In this document: positions 26,221-33,584 of the stretch, in pieces
Layout: each line of letters begins with the position of its first letter
Position numbering within the stretch: position 1 is the stretch's first letter
Origin: Candidatus Melainabacteria bacterium
GTDB lineage: Bacteria; Cyanobacteriota; Vampirovibrionia; 2-02-FULL-35-15
Length of the DNA stretch: 64,000 bases
Assembly (NCBI GenBank): GCA_023250155.1
Contig: JAHFBG010000003.1
Span: forward strand, 1-64,000
Direction of reading: 5' to 3'
Notes under the pieces: model-generated
Databases searched by the model: none
The model's input: only the letters and a program-made list of their open reading frames with translations
What the model was told of the DNA's origin: nothing
Program-made: the position numbers and the translations under genes

Positions 26221-26292
26221 TAAGTATTAAATAAAAATAAGAGTTAATACCTCTTGCAAAATCAACTAAAAAATAACACTATATTATAAGCT

Positions 26293-27324
26293 ATGAAGAG
26301 ACTTCTAATTTTAGTGAATTGTTTATTTATTCAAAGTCTATGGTTCACCTACTTTTCACCTAATGCCTATGCTCACCATGGTGGTGAAGGCGGTCTTGGT
26401 GGGGGAGCAGGTGTAGCAGGACCCATAGTAACTATTCCTGCATATGCACTTCCTAAGGGAAGTAAGTTTATAAGTTTAATCACAAACTATACAAACGCTG
26501 ATATTTTTTCAGATTCAAAATTAAAAAGACTTGGAAGACGTGGTGAAGATATTGATGTGGTAGAAAATACACTTAGTCCATCCCTAACTGCGGGACTTGG
26601 AATAACAAACATGCTCTCTTTTAGCATAGGCATACCATATACCTTTAGATATGGTGTTAGACGGGTAGAAGGTACACCAGATATTGTTAGTAGAGGCAAT
26701 TCAATTGGTGTTGGCGATATAAATCTTTTTAGCTTATATGAGTTTTTACATAATGATAAATATGACTTTCATGCAGCACTATTGACTGGTCTTAAAATAC
26801 CTTCAGGTGTTAGAAGGGAAACAGATTTTAGTGGGAAGTTATTTAGGGCTGAACATCAGCCAGGAACAGGTTCTTGGGATCCTCAGATTGGACTAGCTTT
26901 TAGTAAACACTTAGGAGCTATTCACTTAGATTCTAATGGAATGTATAGATTTTCTACAAAAGGTATTCAAGATACTATTCTAGGTGATGTAATAAGCTAT
27001 AACTTTGCTATTTCATACTTAGTGGGAACTCACAAAAAAGATTTCTTAAAAAAGATCTTTACAGAACATCTCTTTGGGAAAGAAGCTAAGTGGCATTTAA
27101 TTAGTGAAATGAATGGAGCTTGGGTAGAGAAACCTAAAGTAGGCTCTACAAGAGAAGAAAATGAAGGTGGAACCTTAGTATATCTGTCACCTGGGATTAG
27201 AGTTATACTTGATAAAAAATGGATTGCAAATCTATCTGTTGGACTACCAACTATTCATAATTTAAATGGACGTAGAATGCCACCAAATATAAGACTAATT
27301 TTTGGTTTAACCAGAGTGTTTTAA
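26293..27324 (+). CDS. Outer-membrane beta-barrel protein (MetA-pathway/transporter type)
   Basis: The 343-residue protein has a signal peptide (MKRLLILVNC, cleaved near NAYA/HHGG), then a Gly-rich HHGGEGGLGGGAG segment and alternating hydrophobic strands typical of a barrel. The arrangement (SPSLTAGLGITN, SFSIGIPYTFRYG, GVGDINLFSLYEF, AALLTGLKIPSG, WDPQIGLAFSKHLG, C-terminal aromatic F) fits the putative transporter/phenol-MetA barrel family (PF13557). Its substrate is unknown; placement beside aprAB suggests sulfur metabolism or a metal, the His/Gly leader favouring metal. Its end overlaps the convergent 48-codon gene by four bases. Confidence 0.75.
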   Translation: MKRLLILVNCLFIQSLWFTYFSPNAYAHHGGEGGLGGGAGVAGPIVTIPAYALPKGSKFISLITNYTNADIFSDSKLKRLGRRGEDIDVVENTLSPSLTAGLGITNMLSFSIGIPYTFRYGVRRVEGTPDIVSRGNSIGVGDINLFSLYEFLHNDKYDFHAALLTGLKIPSGVRRETDFSGKLFRAEHQPGTGSWDPQIGLAFSKHLGAIHLDSNGMYRFSTKGIQDTILGDVISYNFAISYLVGTHKKDFLKKIFTEHLFGKEAKWHLISEMNGAWVEKPKVGSTREENEGGTLVYLSPGIRVILDKKWIANLSVGLPTIHNLNGRRMPPNIRLIFGLTRVF

Positions 27325-27467
27325 AACTCAGCAACTATACCAAAACAAGCTATTAATACAAGCCAAAAGAAAAAGTGTAGATAAAAAAGTGCAAAATGAC
27401 AAAATATCATATTAGGTGAAGTCGTTGAATTATTCATTACTGTTTTTGCATCTTTTACAGTTGCCAT
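27321..27467 (-). CDS. Small single-span membrane protein ending the respiratory cluster
   Basis: A 48-codon frame from ATG at 27467 to TAA at 27321. The first ~18 residues are polar, then HFALFYLHFFFWLVLIACF forms one long membrane span. It begins two bases after the stop of the FlpD-type gene, so it is translationally linked. Its aromatic-rich span and position fit an accessory subunit of the cytochrome b complex; no family is recognised. Confidence 0.6.
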   Translation of the reverse strand: MATVKDAKTVMNNSTTSPNMIFCHFALFYLHFFFWLVLIACFGIVAEF

Positions 27468-27469
27468 AA

Positions 27470-27853
27470 TTATTTCTCCAAATCCTTTTCAAAATCATTT
27501 AGCTTATTTAAAAACTTTTTATAGTCACATTTAGCTAACCAATATCCTCTTACTTTATTTTTATCTACTGCCTTTTTAATATTTGGTGGTCTTTGACCTA
27601 ATAGTCTTTCTTGACACCATTTATTTCCTTCTCTAAAATGGCAGTCCCCTATTTGACATCCCATTACAAAAACACCTTCAGCACCTTGTTTGAAAGCTTC
27701 TTCTATCATTATGGGCTGAATCATACCTGAACAAGTTAGCTCTACTATGGCTACGTTATCTTTGTCAGCCAATCTATTGTTTTTAATGTGCTTCTTTAAA
27801 TCCACACTTCTTTCACAAACAATACCTAAGATTTTTTTCTTTTTACTTGTCAT
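27470..27853 (-). CDS. MvhD/FlpD-type iron-sulfur protein
   Basis: This 127-residue protein matches the methyl-viologen-reducing hydrogenase delta family (PF02662), which passes electrons through an iron-sulfur cluster between donor enzymes and Hdr- or Qmo-type modules. Conserved features: C13, ELTCSG (C41), AFKQGAEGVFVMGC (C66), GDCHFREGN (C71) and C80. The gene starts 17 bases after the ferredoxin-cytochrome b gene. In Qmo complexes such a domain is part of QmoB, so a role linking AprAB or another donor to the cytochrome is plausible, but this is inferred from position. Confidence 0.85.
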   Translation of the reverse strand: MTSKKKKILGIVCERSVDLKKHIKNNRLADKDNVAIVELTCSGMIQPIMIEEAFKQGAEGVFVMGCQIGDCHFREGNKWCQERLLGQRPPNIKKAVDKNKVRGYWLAKCDYKKFLNKLNDFEKDLEK

Positions 27854-27870
27854 ATTCTTCCTGCTATAAC

Positions 27871-29001
27871 CTATACTCCTACTGGCTCCTTTAAAACATC
27901 TCCTATTTTTCCTAAAATATCTTTTGAGCTTGTTTGTGGAAGATCGATTGCTTTAAATGCACAAGCTCCTACACACAATCCACATTCAGCACAACGAGAA
28001 TCTATCACAATGGCTAATTGTTTGTATTTTGGATGATCCGTTCTTGGAACCATATATATAGCTTCATACGGACAATCTTTTGCACACAATGTACAGCCCA
28101 CACAATTGTCTAGTACAACTGTGGCAGGTGATTTTTCTCTATCTATGACTAAATAAGGCATAGCTAACGATACTGCAATAGCTATAAATAATATAGTCCA
28201 AACCATCATGGCTGGCATACTTGAAAACAATGGAAAAACCCACAAATAAAACCAATCTACTGGAAACTCATGTGGTGTTTGAGTAATTACTGCTGGCTTC
28301 CCACTCAATACAGGTATCATAGCAGCTGGAATCATGATGGATGAAAACAATAATAATCCAAGTCCCAAAGGCACATCAGTAACTGGTCTTGAGATTCTTA
28401 AATAGTGCAACCAAAGTAAAAACAGTAAAAAGAAAGATATTCCAACATGTAAGAAAAAGGACATTGCCATTGTATAGTGGGTGATTACTTCACCATTGAT
28501 AAACAGCTTAGCAAGCGGAACACCAATTAGGGGTATTTGTTTTAATGCATCTGACATCATTAAAACAATCATATAAGAACGCTCATCCCAAACCAACATA
28601 TACCCTGTTATACCTATGACTAGCATACATACAAGCAAAGCTATACCTGAGTACCAGGCTATCCATCGATATTTTCTATACCTATCTGTAAAGTAAACTC
28701 TTATAGCATGAATTAGGACTGCAATCATCATGGCATCTGCTGCATATCTATGTAGTCCACGTACTACATTTCCAAAAGGAATTTTTGTAGAAAGATAATT
28801 TACTGAAATATAAGCACTGTCCAAGGTTGGTTGAAAATATGCAAACAATAAAAGACCAGTTAAAAACAATATCCACATGAAAAGATTTGGGACTGCACCA
28901 TGATAATAAAAAGGATTATATTGTTGACTAAAAACTTTGTTCAGTCCTTTTTCAACATCAATAGTCAACTCTTGTAATTTATCTAATGTTTGCTTATACA
29001 T
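27871..29001 (-). CDS. Cytochrome b with C-terminal two-cluster ferredoxin
   Basis: The 376-residue membrane protein has a cytochrome b N-terminal half with all four heme ligands: H84 and H98 in one helix, H185 and H199 in another, each 14 apart. PVDWFYLW (248-255) resembles the quinol-site PEWY region. Two or three further spans follow to ~285. The tail carries two [4Fe-4S] motifs, C300/C303/C306/C310 and C337/C340/C343/C347. It should move electrons between a ferredoxin-type donor and quinone across the membrane. It lies between small membrane subunits and the FlpD-type gene. The fusion is not the classical bc1 or b6f form. Confidence 0.9.
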   Translation of the reverse strand: MYKQTLDKLQELTIDVEKGLNKVFSQQYNPFYYHGAVPNLFMWILFLTGLLLFAYFQPTLDSAYISVNYLSTKIPFGNVVRGLHRYAADAMMIAVLIHAIRVYFTDRYRKYRWIAWYSGIALLVCMLVIGITGYMLVWDERSYMIVLMMSDALKQIPLIGVPLAKLFINGEVITHYTMAMSFFLHVGISFFLLFLLWLHYLRISRPVTDVPLGLGLLLFSSIMIPAAMIPVLSGKPAVITQTPHEFPVDWFYLWVFPLFSSMPAMMVWTILFIAIAVSLAMPYLVIDREKSPATVVLDNCVGCTLCAKDCPYEAIYMVPRTDHPKYKQLAIVIDSRCAECGLCVGACAFKAIDLPQTSSKDILGKIGDVLKEPVGV

Positions 29002-29004
29002 AAA

Positions 29005-29223
29005 TTATTTCTTTAGCTTCTCCTTTGCTGGATTAGTTTCTTCATTATCATCATTCTGAGTAAGAACTATAAACCCAATCGTAGAAATAATTCCCAACAA
29101 ACCAAAACACTTAGCAAAATCTACATCTTTAAAATTAACTTCACTTATAGCCATTAGTACTACTAAGCCTACCGTAGCTACTACACAGAGGACAGCAACA
29201 ACAATTTGAATAAATGCCTTCAT
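29005..29223 (-). CDS. Small two-span membrane protein of the cytochrome b cluster
   Basis: This 72-residue protein has two predicted spans (IVVAVLCVVATVGLVVLM and FGLLGIISTIGFIVL) and a charged C-terminal tail. It is separated by three bases from the ferredoxin-cytochrome b gene and shares one base with the upstream gene, so it belongs to the same transcript. No family recognised; probably an accessory subunit. Confidence 0.75.
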   Translation of the reverse strand: MKAFIQIVVAVLCVVATVGLVVLMAISEVNFKDVDFAKCFGLLGIISTIGFIVLTQNDDNEETNPAKEKLKK

Positions 29224-29504
29224 TAACCTTCTTTCCTTATTTTTCTAGCTTGAGATATTTTACAAACCCATTCATACAAACCAAATTTTACTCTTAAGTT
29301 ATTTTTTTCTCTTTCTTCAATATAAACCCAGTACCCCATTACAAATAGACAAAAGCTAAAAGCAAGAAGTGAGAATACTGCTGTTGTAATATGCTGGAAT
29401 GTTTGTTCATTTGCTATAAGTCTACCTGCTTCAAAAAATACAGACAAGGAATAAACGCCTATTAAAAAGGTAAGGATTCTACCAATATTCAAGTATTTTT
29501 TCAT
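29223..29504 (-). CDS. Small two-span membrane protein of the cytochrome b cluster
   Basis: This 93-residue protein has two predicted spans (near 10-28 and 42-62) and a basic C-terminus with one Cys. Its ATG overlaps the stop of the cytochrome b gene by four bases (ATGA-type), indicating coupled translation. No family recognised; an accessory subunit of the cytochrome b complex is inferred. Confidence 0.75.
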   Translation of the reverse strand: MKKYLNIGRILTFLIGVYSLSVFFEAGRLIANEQTFQHITTAVFSLLAFSFCLFVMGYWVYIEEREKNNLRVKFGLYEWVCKISQARKIRKEG

Positions 29505-30835
29505 TGGGCAACAACCTTCTCCTGTGGACTACCAATCATGGCTTTTCTAATGAACAAATGCCATGTATAAGCAATCGCTGCAGGAATCATACAGATTGAC
29601 ACTCCAATGATTTGATCTTTTACTGATAAGAATCCATTTAACAAGCTTGGAAAAGCCCAATACATTACAAAAAGTGGACAAATCACATATGCAATAAAAT
29701 CTCCAATACAAACTGGCAATTTTTCTGGTCTATCTAGCTTATGAACAATATATTGCCATAAAACACCAATGGCAATAAGTAGCCATGTACCTGTTCTCCA
29801 TATAGGTGGATCTCTATGAATATTTGCAACATTGGCTATAATCAAAAATGAAAAAATCAAAAACTCTAAAAAGCCCATTATCGTTACCATTAAAAATATG
29901 GGTCTTCTTGAAAGTCTTTTTTCTGGTCCTAAATCCAAGAATGGAAGTAGTACAACTGTTACAGGAACAAGAACAGTAAGACCTGTAGCCCACACAGGCT
30001 CAATATATTTTAGAAATTGATAAAGAGCTAAGAAGTACCAGTCAGATAAGATAGGTAGCGGCGTCACGCTAGGATCAGCTCTGTGACCTATTTGTGCAGG
30101 TAGAATTATCGCTGTAATAAATACCATAAGAGTTGGAAGAATAGCCATTTTCCATGGCATATTAAATCGCTTAAGTCCATTTCTATAAAAATAAAGCTCA
30201 ACAGCAATTAGTGGAAGCAAAGAAAATGCAGTATGAAATCCATAAAACCTGGTCATGGTAGCTTGTCCAATGGAGCTTCCTCCAAGTAGGATTTGTGAAG
30301 TATTTATACCAATATGAGTAGGTCCAAGTAGATAAAACTGTTCTACATAAGTAGGAAATGTTGCAAAAACTTTAGTTGCCCAAAATGCTCTTTGATTCCA
30401 AATTAAAAGATAGCCAGTCAAGCCAGAATACATTCCAATCAAAAGCGTAATCAGTGCAATAGCTATATTCAGTTCTCTGTTTGGTTTATAATCACATGCA
30501 ATAAACATACGATATAGCCTTATCGTAGCTGCAATGATTACAGCATCTGCACCATATTTATGTGCACCTCGAATAATTGATCCAAATGGGATTTGAAATT
30601 GGATTTTTACAATGGAGTCATATGCTTCACTTATTGATGGAATATAGATAGCCATTAGAACACAGCCTGTAATAATAGTAATCATCCAAAATAACCATAC
30701 TAAGGAACCTAAGGTATACCATGGATTGGTTTGCGCTTTGTCAGCATAGTGTTCATCAAAAACATCAATTCCATCTATGCGGTCTTTCACCCACTTTAAT
30801 CCTATTTCAGCTTGTTGTTTTAGTACTGGAATCAT
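29501..30835 (-). CDS. Cytochrome b (b6 plus subunit IV type) lacking second-heme ligands
   Basis: I place the start at ATG 30835 (444 residues), four bases after the Rieske stop, with GGAGGGG upstream; a GTG at 30868 would add 11 residues inside the Rieske gene. The protein joins a cytochrome b6-like part, a subunit IV-like part (PLPILSDWYFLALYQ, with SDWY in place of PEWY) and extra C-terminal spans. H92 (AHKYGADAV) and H201 (GFHTAF) match the first ligand of each heme helix. The positions 14 residues on are R106 and Y215, so the other b heme lacks its usual ligands. It should receive quinol electrons together with the Rieske protein. Confidence 0.9.
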   Translation of the reverse strand: MIPVLKQQAEIGLKWVKDRIDGIDVFDEHYADKAQTNPWYTLGSLVWLFWMITIITGCVLMAIYIPSISEAYDSIVKIQFQIPFGSIIRGAHKYGADAVIIAATIRLYRMFIACDYKPNRELNIAIALITLLIGMYSGLTGYLLIWNQRAFWATKVFATFPTYVEQFYLLGPTHIGINTSQILLGGSSIGQATMTRFYGFHTAFSLLPLIAVELYFYRNGLKRFNMPWKMAILPTLMVFITAIILPAQIGHRADPSVTPLPILSDWYFLALYQFLKYIEPVWATGLTVLVPVTVVLLPFLDLGPEKRLSRRPIFLMVTIMGFLEFLIFSFLIIANVANIHRDPPIWRTGTWLLIAIGVLWQYIVHKLDRPEKLPVCIGDFIAYVICPLFVMYWAFPSLLNGFLSVKDQIIGVSICMIPAAIAYTWHLFIRKAMIGSPQEKVVAQ

Positions 30836-30839
30836 GAAA

Positions 30840-31406
30840 CTATGCAACCCCTCCGGACTCAAGATCACTAATTATAAGTTGATTGTTTTCAACTTTATAA
30901 ACAAATTTTCTTGGTGGTCGTGGTGCTGGACCAGAAACTACTTTTCCTTCTTGTTGAATATCAAAAACACTTAAGTGGCAAGGGCATGCAAAAACAGGAC
31001 CATCAGGTCTATAGTTATAACCTTTTGCAACATCATCAGGATTTGGAACATAGTTAAACACACATCCTAAGTGAGGACAAATTCTACTATAGACTGCAAA
31101 ATCTCCACTGGGTAATTTGACTGCAAAGCCAGGCACATCCCTCATTTGAGTACCTAATGCAGTATATTCTTTGTTTACTTGAGTAAAAGTAAATGCCTGA
31201 GAATCAAATGGTTTTGGAAATAAAGATAGATCAAAAGCCACAGGTTTAAATGACTTTGGTAAGTCAGGTCCTTGCATATAATTTAGTGGTTTTATAGTAG
31301 GCTTTAAAAACCTCATAAATGGTGATAAAGCAGCTACTAATGTTCCTAAGATAGGGACAGCTAGTGCACCTTTTAATAAATTTCTTCTTGTAACTTCTAA
31401 ATCCAT
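30840..31406 (-). CDS. Rieske iron-sulfur protein
   Basis: The 188-residue protein carries the [2Fe-2S] motifs CPHLGC and CPCHLSVFD with the GPAPRPPRKF proline loop. The N-terminus has a twin-arginine-like start (TRRNLLKG) and one hydrophobic anchor. In a b-type complex it takes electrons from quinol and hands them to cytochrome c. It lies between the diheme cytochrome c gene and the cytochrome b gene, spaced by a few bases on either side. Length and order fit the petC/qcrA family. Confidence 0.95.
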   Translation of the reverse strand: MDLEVTRRNLLKGALAVPILGTLVAALSPFMRFLKPTIKPLNYMQGPDLPKSFKPVAFDLSLFPKPFDSQAFTFTQVNKEYTALGTQMRDVPGFAVKLPSGDFAVYSRICPHLGCVFNYVPNPDDVAKGYNYRPDGPVFACPCHLSVFDIQQEGKVVSGPAPRPPRKFVYKVENNQLIISDLESGGVA

Positions 31407-31414
31407 TACCTTCT

Positions 31415-32224
31415 TTACCTCTCTTGATTTTTATAGTTTAGATCGGCATTCTCTTTAAAGAGCTTTTCATCCCGTAGCAGATCCTTCTCTGTATTATAAC
31501 CAAACTGCCTTACATACTTCACAAGTTCCCATCTAAACTTTTCATCAAAAACAAAGTGCTTGTCTTTATCTTCTCTATTAGCCCATGGTGGCATAGCTGT
31601 CCAAGGAATACCATTTGAAATTTCATCAAAAAGTTTTTCGTCAGTTTTTTCATAGAGCCTGTCAAACTGATTAAAGTTAGCAGGCAATGGATTTAAATAG
31701 TAATGGATATTTCCATCTGCAAAACCACGAGTACCATGACATACAGCACAATTGCCGCCAAATTTAGTTTTTATATCATCAAAATTTTCAGGCAGTCCAA
31801 ACAATTCATATCTTAAGTACATTACAATATCCCATCTTTCTTGTCTGCTGAGATTGGCTTTAAATGATGGGTGCTTTTCATTGCTTGTAATGACTTTAAA
31901 TAAATGAGACGGTAGAACACTGTTTACATACTTTAAGGTAAATTCATGTTTCCCTGCTTCCGATTTAAAACTATGGCAGGTAGAACAATTTTGAGCAAAT
32001 AATACTTTTCCATCTGCTACTGAAGGATCTTTTGTAGGATAAGCAAAATCATCTGCTGAGCTTTGTTTGTTTATTAGTGGTTTTGACTCTGAGGGTAAGT
32101 CTACTTTGTTTAAATTTACTGATGATTGACATGCTGTTAATAAAAATCCTATTAAAACAATGCTAAGAACCAAAGTTACTGTTCTTATAATTCCTGTTAC
32201 TTGTTTTTTATTTTTATTATTCAT
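31415..32224 (-). CDS. Diheme cytochrome c lipoprotein
   Basis: An in-frame TTG at 32251 would add nine residues but overlaps the previous gene; I prefer the ATG at 32224 (269 residues), 17 bases past that gene's stop, with AGGAAG upstream. It has a lipoprotein signal (LLTAC) and two heme motifs, CSTCH and CAVCH, each in a class I cytochrome domain with downstream Met (AMPPW) for the second. It probably carries electrons from the Rieske/cytochrome b unit to the oxidase while tethered to the membrane, replacing cytochrome c1. Confidence 0.88.
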   Translation of the reverse strand: MNNKNKKQVTGIIRTVTLVLSIVLIGFLLTACQSSVNLNKVDLPSESKPLINKQSSADDFAYPTKDPSVADGKVLFAQNCSTCHSFKSEAGKHEFTLKYVNSVLPSHLFKVITSNEKHPSFKANLSRQERWDIVMYLRYELFGLPENFDDIKTKFGGNCAVCHGTRGFADGNIHYYLNPLPANFNQFDRLYEKTDEKLFDEISNGIPWTAMPPWANREDKDKHFVFDEKFRWELVKYVRQFGYNTEKDLLRDEKLFKENADLNYKNQER

Positions 32225-32240
32225 AATCTTCAATTTCTTC

Positions 32241-32411
32241 CTAATATCCAAAAAATGGAATCCAGGAAATTAATGCCCAAATAAAAACTAATACAAAAAG
32301 TACTACAAGAAACATTGGGGGCTTATGTTCTCCGACTCTGTACTCTTCAGGTTTTATAACCTTTGGTACTTGGCAAAGGGGTTCATGTTCTTGTCTTTGA
32401 GCATCAGCCAT
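32241..32411 (-). CDS. Small single-span membrane protein of the oxidase operon
   Basis: The ATG at 32411 is preferred over the one at 32438 because an AAAGGAG site lies nine bases before it and the gene then overlaps the preceding stop by eight bases. The 56-codon product has a polar first half (VIKPEEYRVGEHKPP) and one span (LVVLFVLVFIWALISW). Position after the CcoQ-like gene suggests a remnant of the CcoP membrane anchor or another small oxidase subunit. Confidence 0.7.
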   Translation of the reverse strand: MADAQRQEHEPLCQVPKVIKPEEYRVGEHKPPMFLVVLFVLVFIWALISWIPFFGY

Positions 32412-32610
32412 TGTTATGAAGCTCCTTTCTTGGATCATCTTCTAACATTTCAAACTTACTTTCTTCCAATCCCGATAATTGACCTGATTTAAGAGCCCAT
32501 AAAAAGATAATAAAAGCACCTACAAAAAATACTAAACACAACCAAGCAAACATTCCAAGTCCAGGACTTGCAATCAAATCATGTACGACTTCTTGTGCTG
32601 TTACTTGCAT
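32404..32610 (-). CDS. CcoQ-like small oxidase subunit
   Basis: The 68-residue protein has one membrane span (FAWLCLVFFVGAFIIFLWAL) followed by an acidic tail, the layout of CcoQ/FixQ. It starts on the base where the CcoO-cytochrome c gene stops. CcoQ helps stabilise cbb3 oxidase. Similarity is mostly of layout, so the name is tentative. Confidence 0.65.
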   Translation of the reverse strand: MQVTAQEVVHDLIASPGLGMFAWLCLVFFVGAFIIFLWALKSGQLSGLEESKFEMLEDDPRKELHNNG

Positions 32611-33569
32611 TAGTGTCCTCCTCCTGCACCTGGTGGAGAGCCTTTTGTTTCAATTATCATTGCTGGTTTTTGAGAGTTTAAATCTTTGCTTGAAGTTGCT
32701 TGTACTTCATTCCACTTCTCTGGATCTAATGATTCATAGTCTTTTGGATACACTTCATTTTCTCTAGGTAATGTCTTTAAAAATGCTACTAAATACCATC
32801 TTTGTTCTTCTGTAAGCAGTTTTCCCCACTGAGGCATACGAGTACCAGGCACACCTTCAGAAACTCTCCAGAACCAAGTTACATCATCATAATCTTTAAA
32901 AAATGGTCTTGAGAAATTGGCAGGTTTTTTGCTAATTGCAATTGCATTTGGTCCATTACCAAGCCCATGTGTACCATGACATGTAGCACAATTTTGCTGG
33001 AATATTCCACGTCCTGCATTTGCAGCAGCTGAACTGTCTACATTTACTTTTCTTTTCTCTAAAACCTTTTCAAGTTCATCAGGATGATAGATGCGATGAT
33101 ATTTTACAAGTCTCTTTTTTCCAAGTGACTGAACATATGCAACAAGAGCTTTCATTTCATCATCTTTTAAATAGCTATATGGAGGCATAATTGAACCTGG
33201 TGTAACCGTTCTTGGATTTATAAAATGTGCTTTATGCCAAGCATCAGGATGCTTCCCACCTTCATTTGCTAAATCAGGACCAGTACGTATCGTGCCAAGT
33301 AAATTCGGTGTTTCATAAACATAGTCACCTGCCATAACAAGAGGACCAAAATCTCTATCTTGTGGTCTTGAAAACTGACTATGACAATTTACACAACCTT
33401 CTCTCAAGTAAATTTTTCTTCCTCTTGCCTCAAGAGGAGTATAAACTACAGCAAACTCAGAAGGCATTGGTTTAAAAATAAAATTGGGTAAAAGAACTGT
33501 AGAAAAAATGATCATTCCAAATGAAAAGATTATTACTAAACCAGGAAGAAGATAATTTTTATTGTTCAT
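32610..33569 (-). CDS. ccoO: Fused CcoO-cytochrome c subunit of cbb3-type oxidase
   Basis: The 319-residue protein has an N-terminal membrane anchor, then a CcoO-type heme c domain (C59-V-N-C62-H with SQFSRPQDRDFGP and axial Met in GSIMPPY), then a second cytochrome domain (C194-A-T-C197-H, axial Met in GTRMPQWG) that resembles a CcoP heme domain. CcoO and CcoP are normally separate, CcoP having two hemes. The fusion would feed electrons into CcoN. It begins 15 bases after ccoN. Confidence 0.92.
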   Translation of the reverse strand: MNNKNYLLPGLVIIFSFGMIIFSTVLLPNFIFKPMPSEFAVVYTPLEARGRKIYLREGCVNCHSQFSRPQDRDFGPLVMAGDYVYETPNLLGTIRTGPDLANEGGKHPDAWHKAHFINPRTVTPGSIMPPYSYLKDDEMKALVAYVQSLGKKRLVKYHRIYHPDELEKVLEKRKVNVDSSAAANAGRGIFQQNCATCHGTHGLGNGPNAIAISKKPANFSRPFFKDYDDVTWFWRVSEGVPGTRMPQWGKLLTEEQRWYLVAFLKTLPRENEVYPKDYESLDPEKWNEVQATSSKDLNSQKPAMIIETKGSPPGAGGGH

Positions 33570-33584
33570 TTTTATCCTTCCTCA

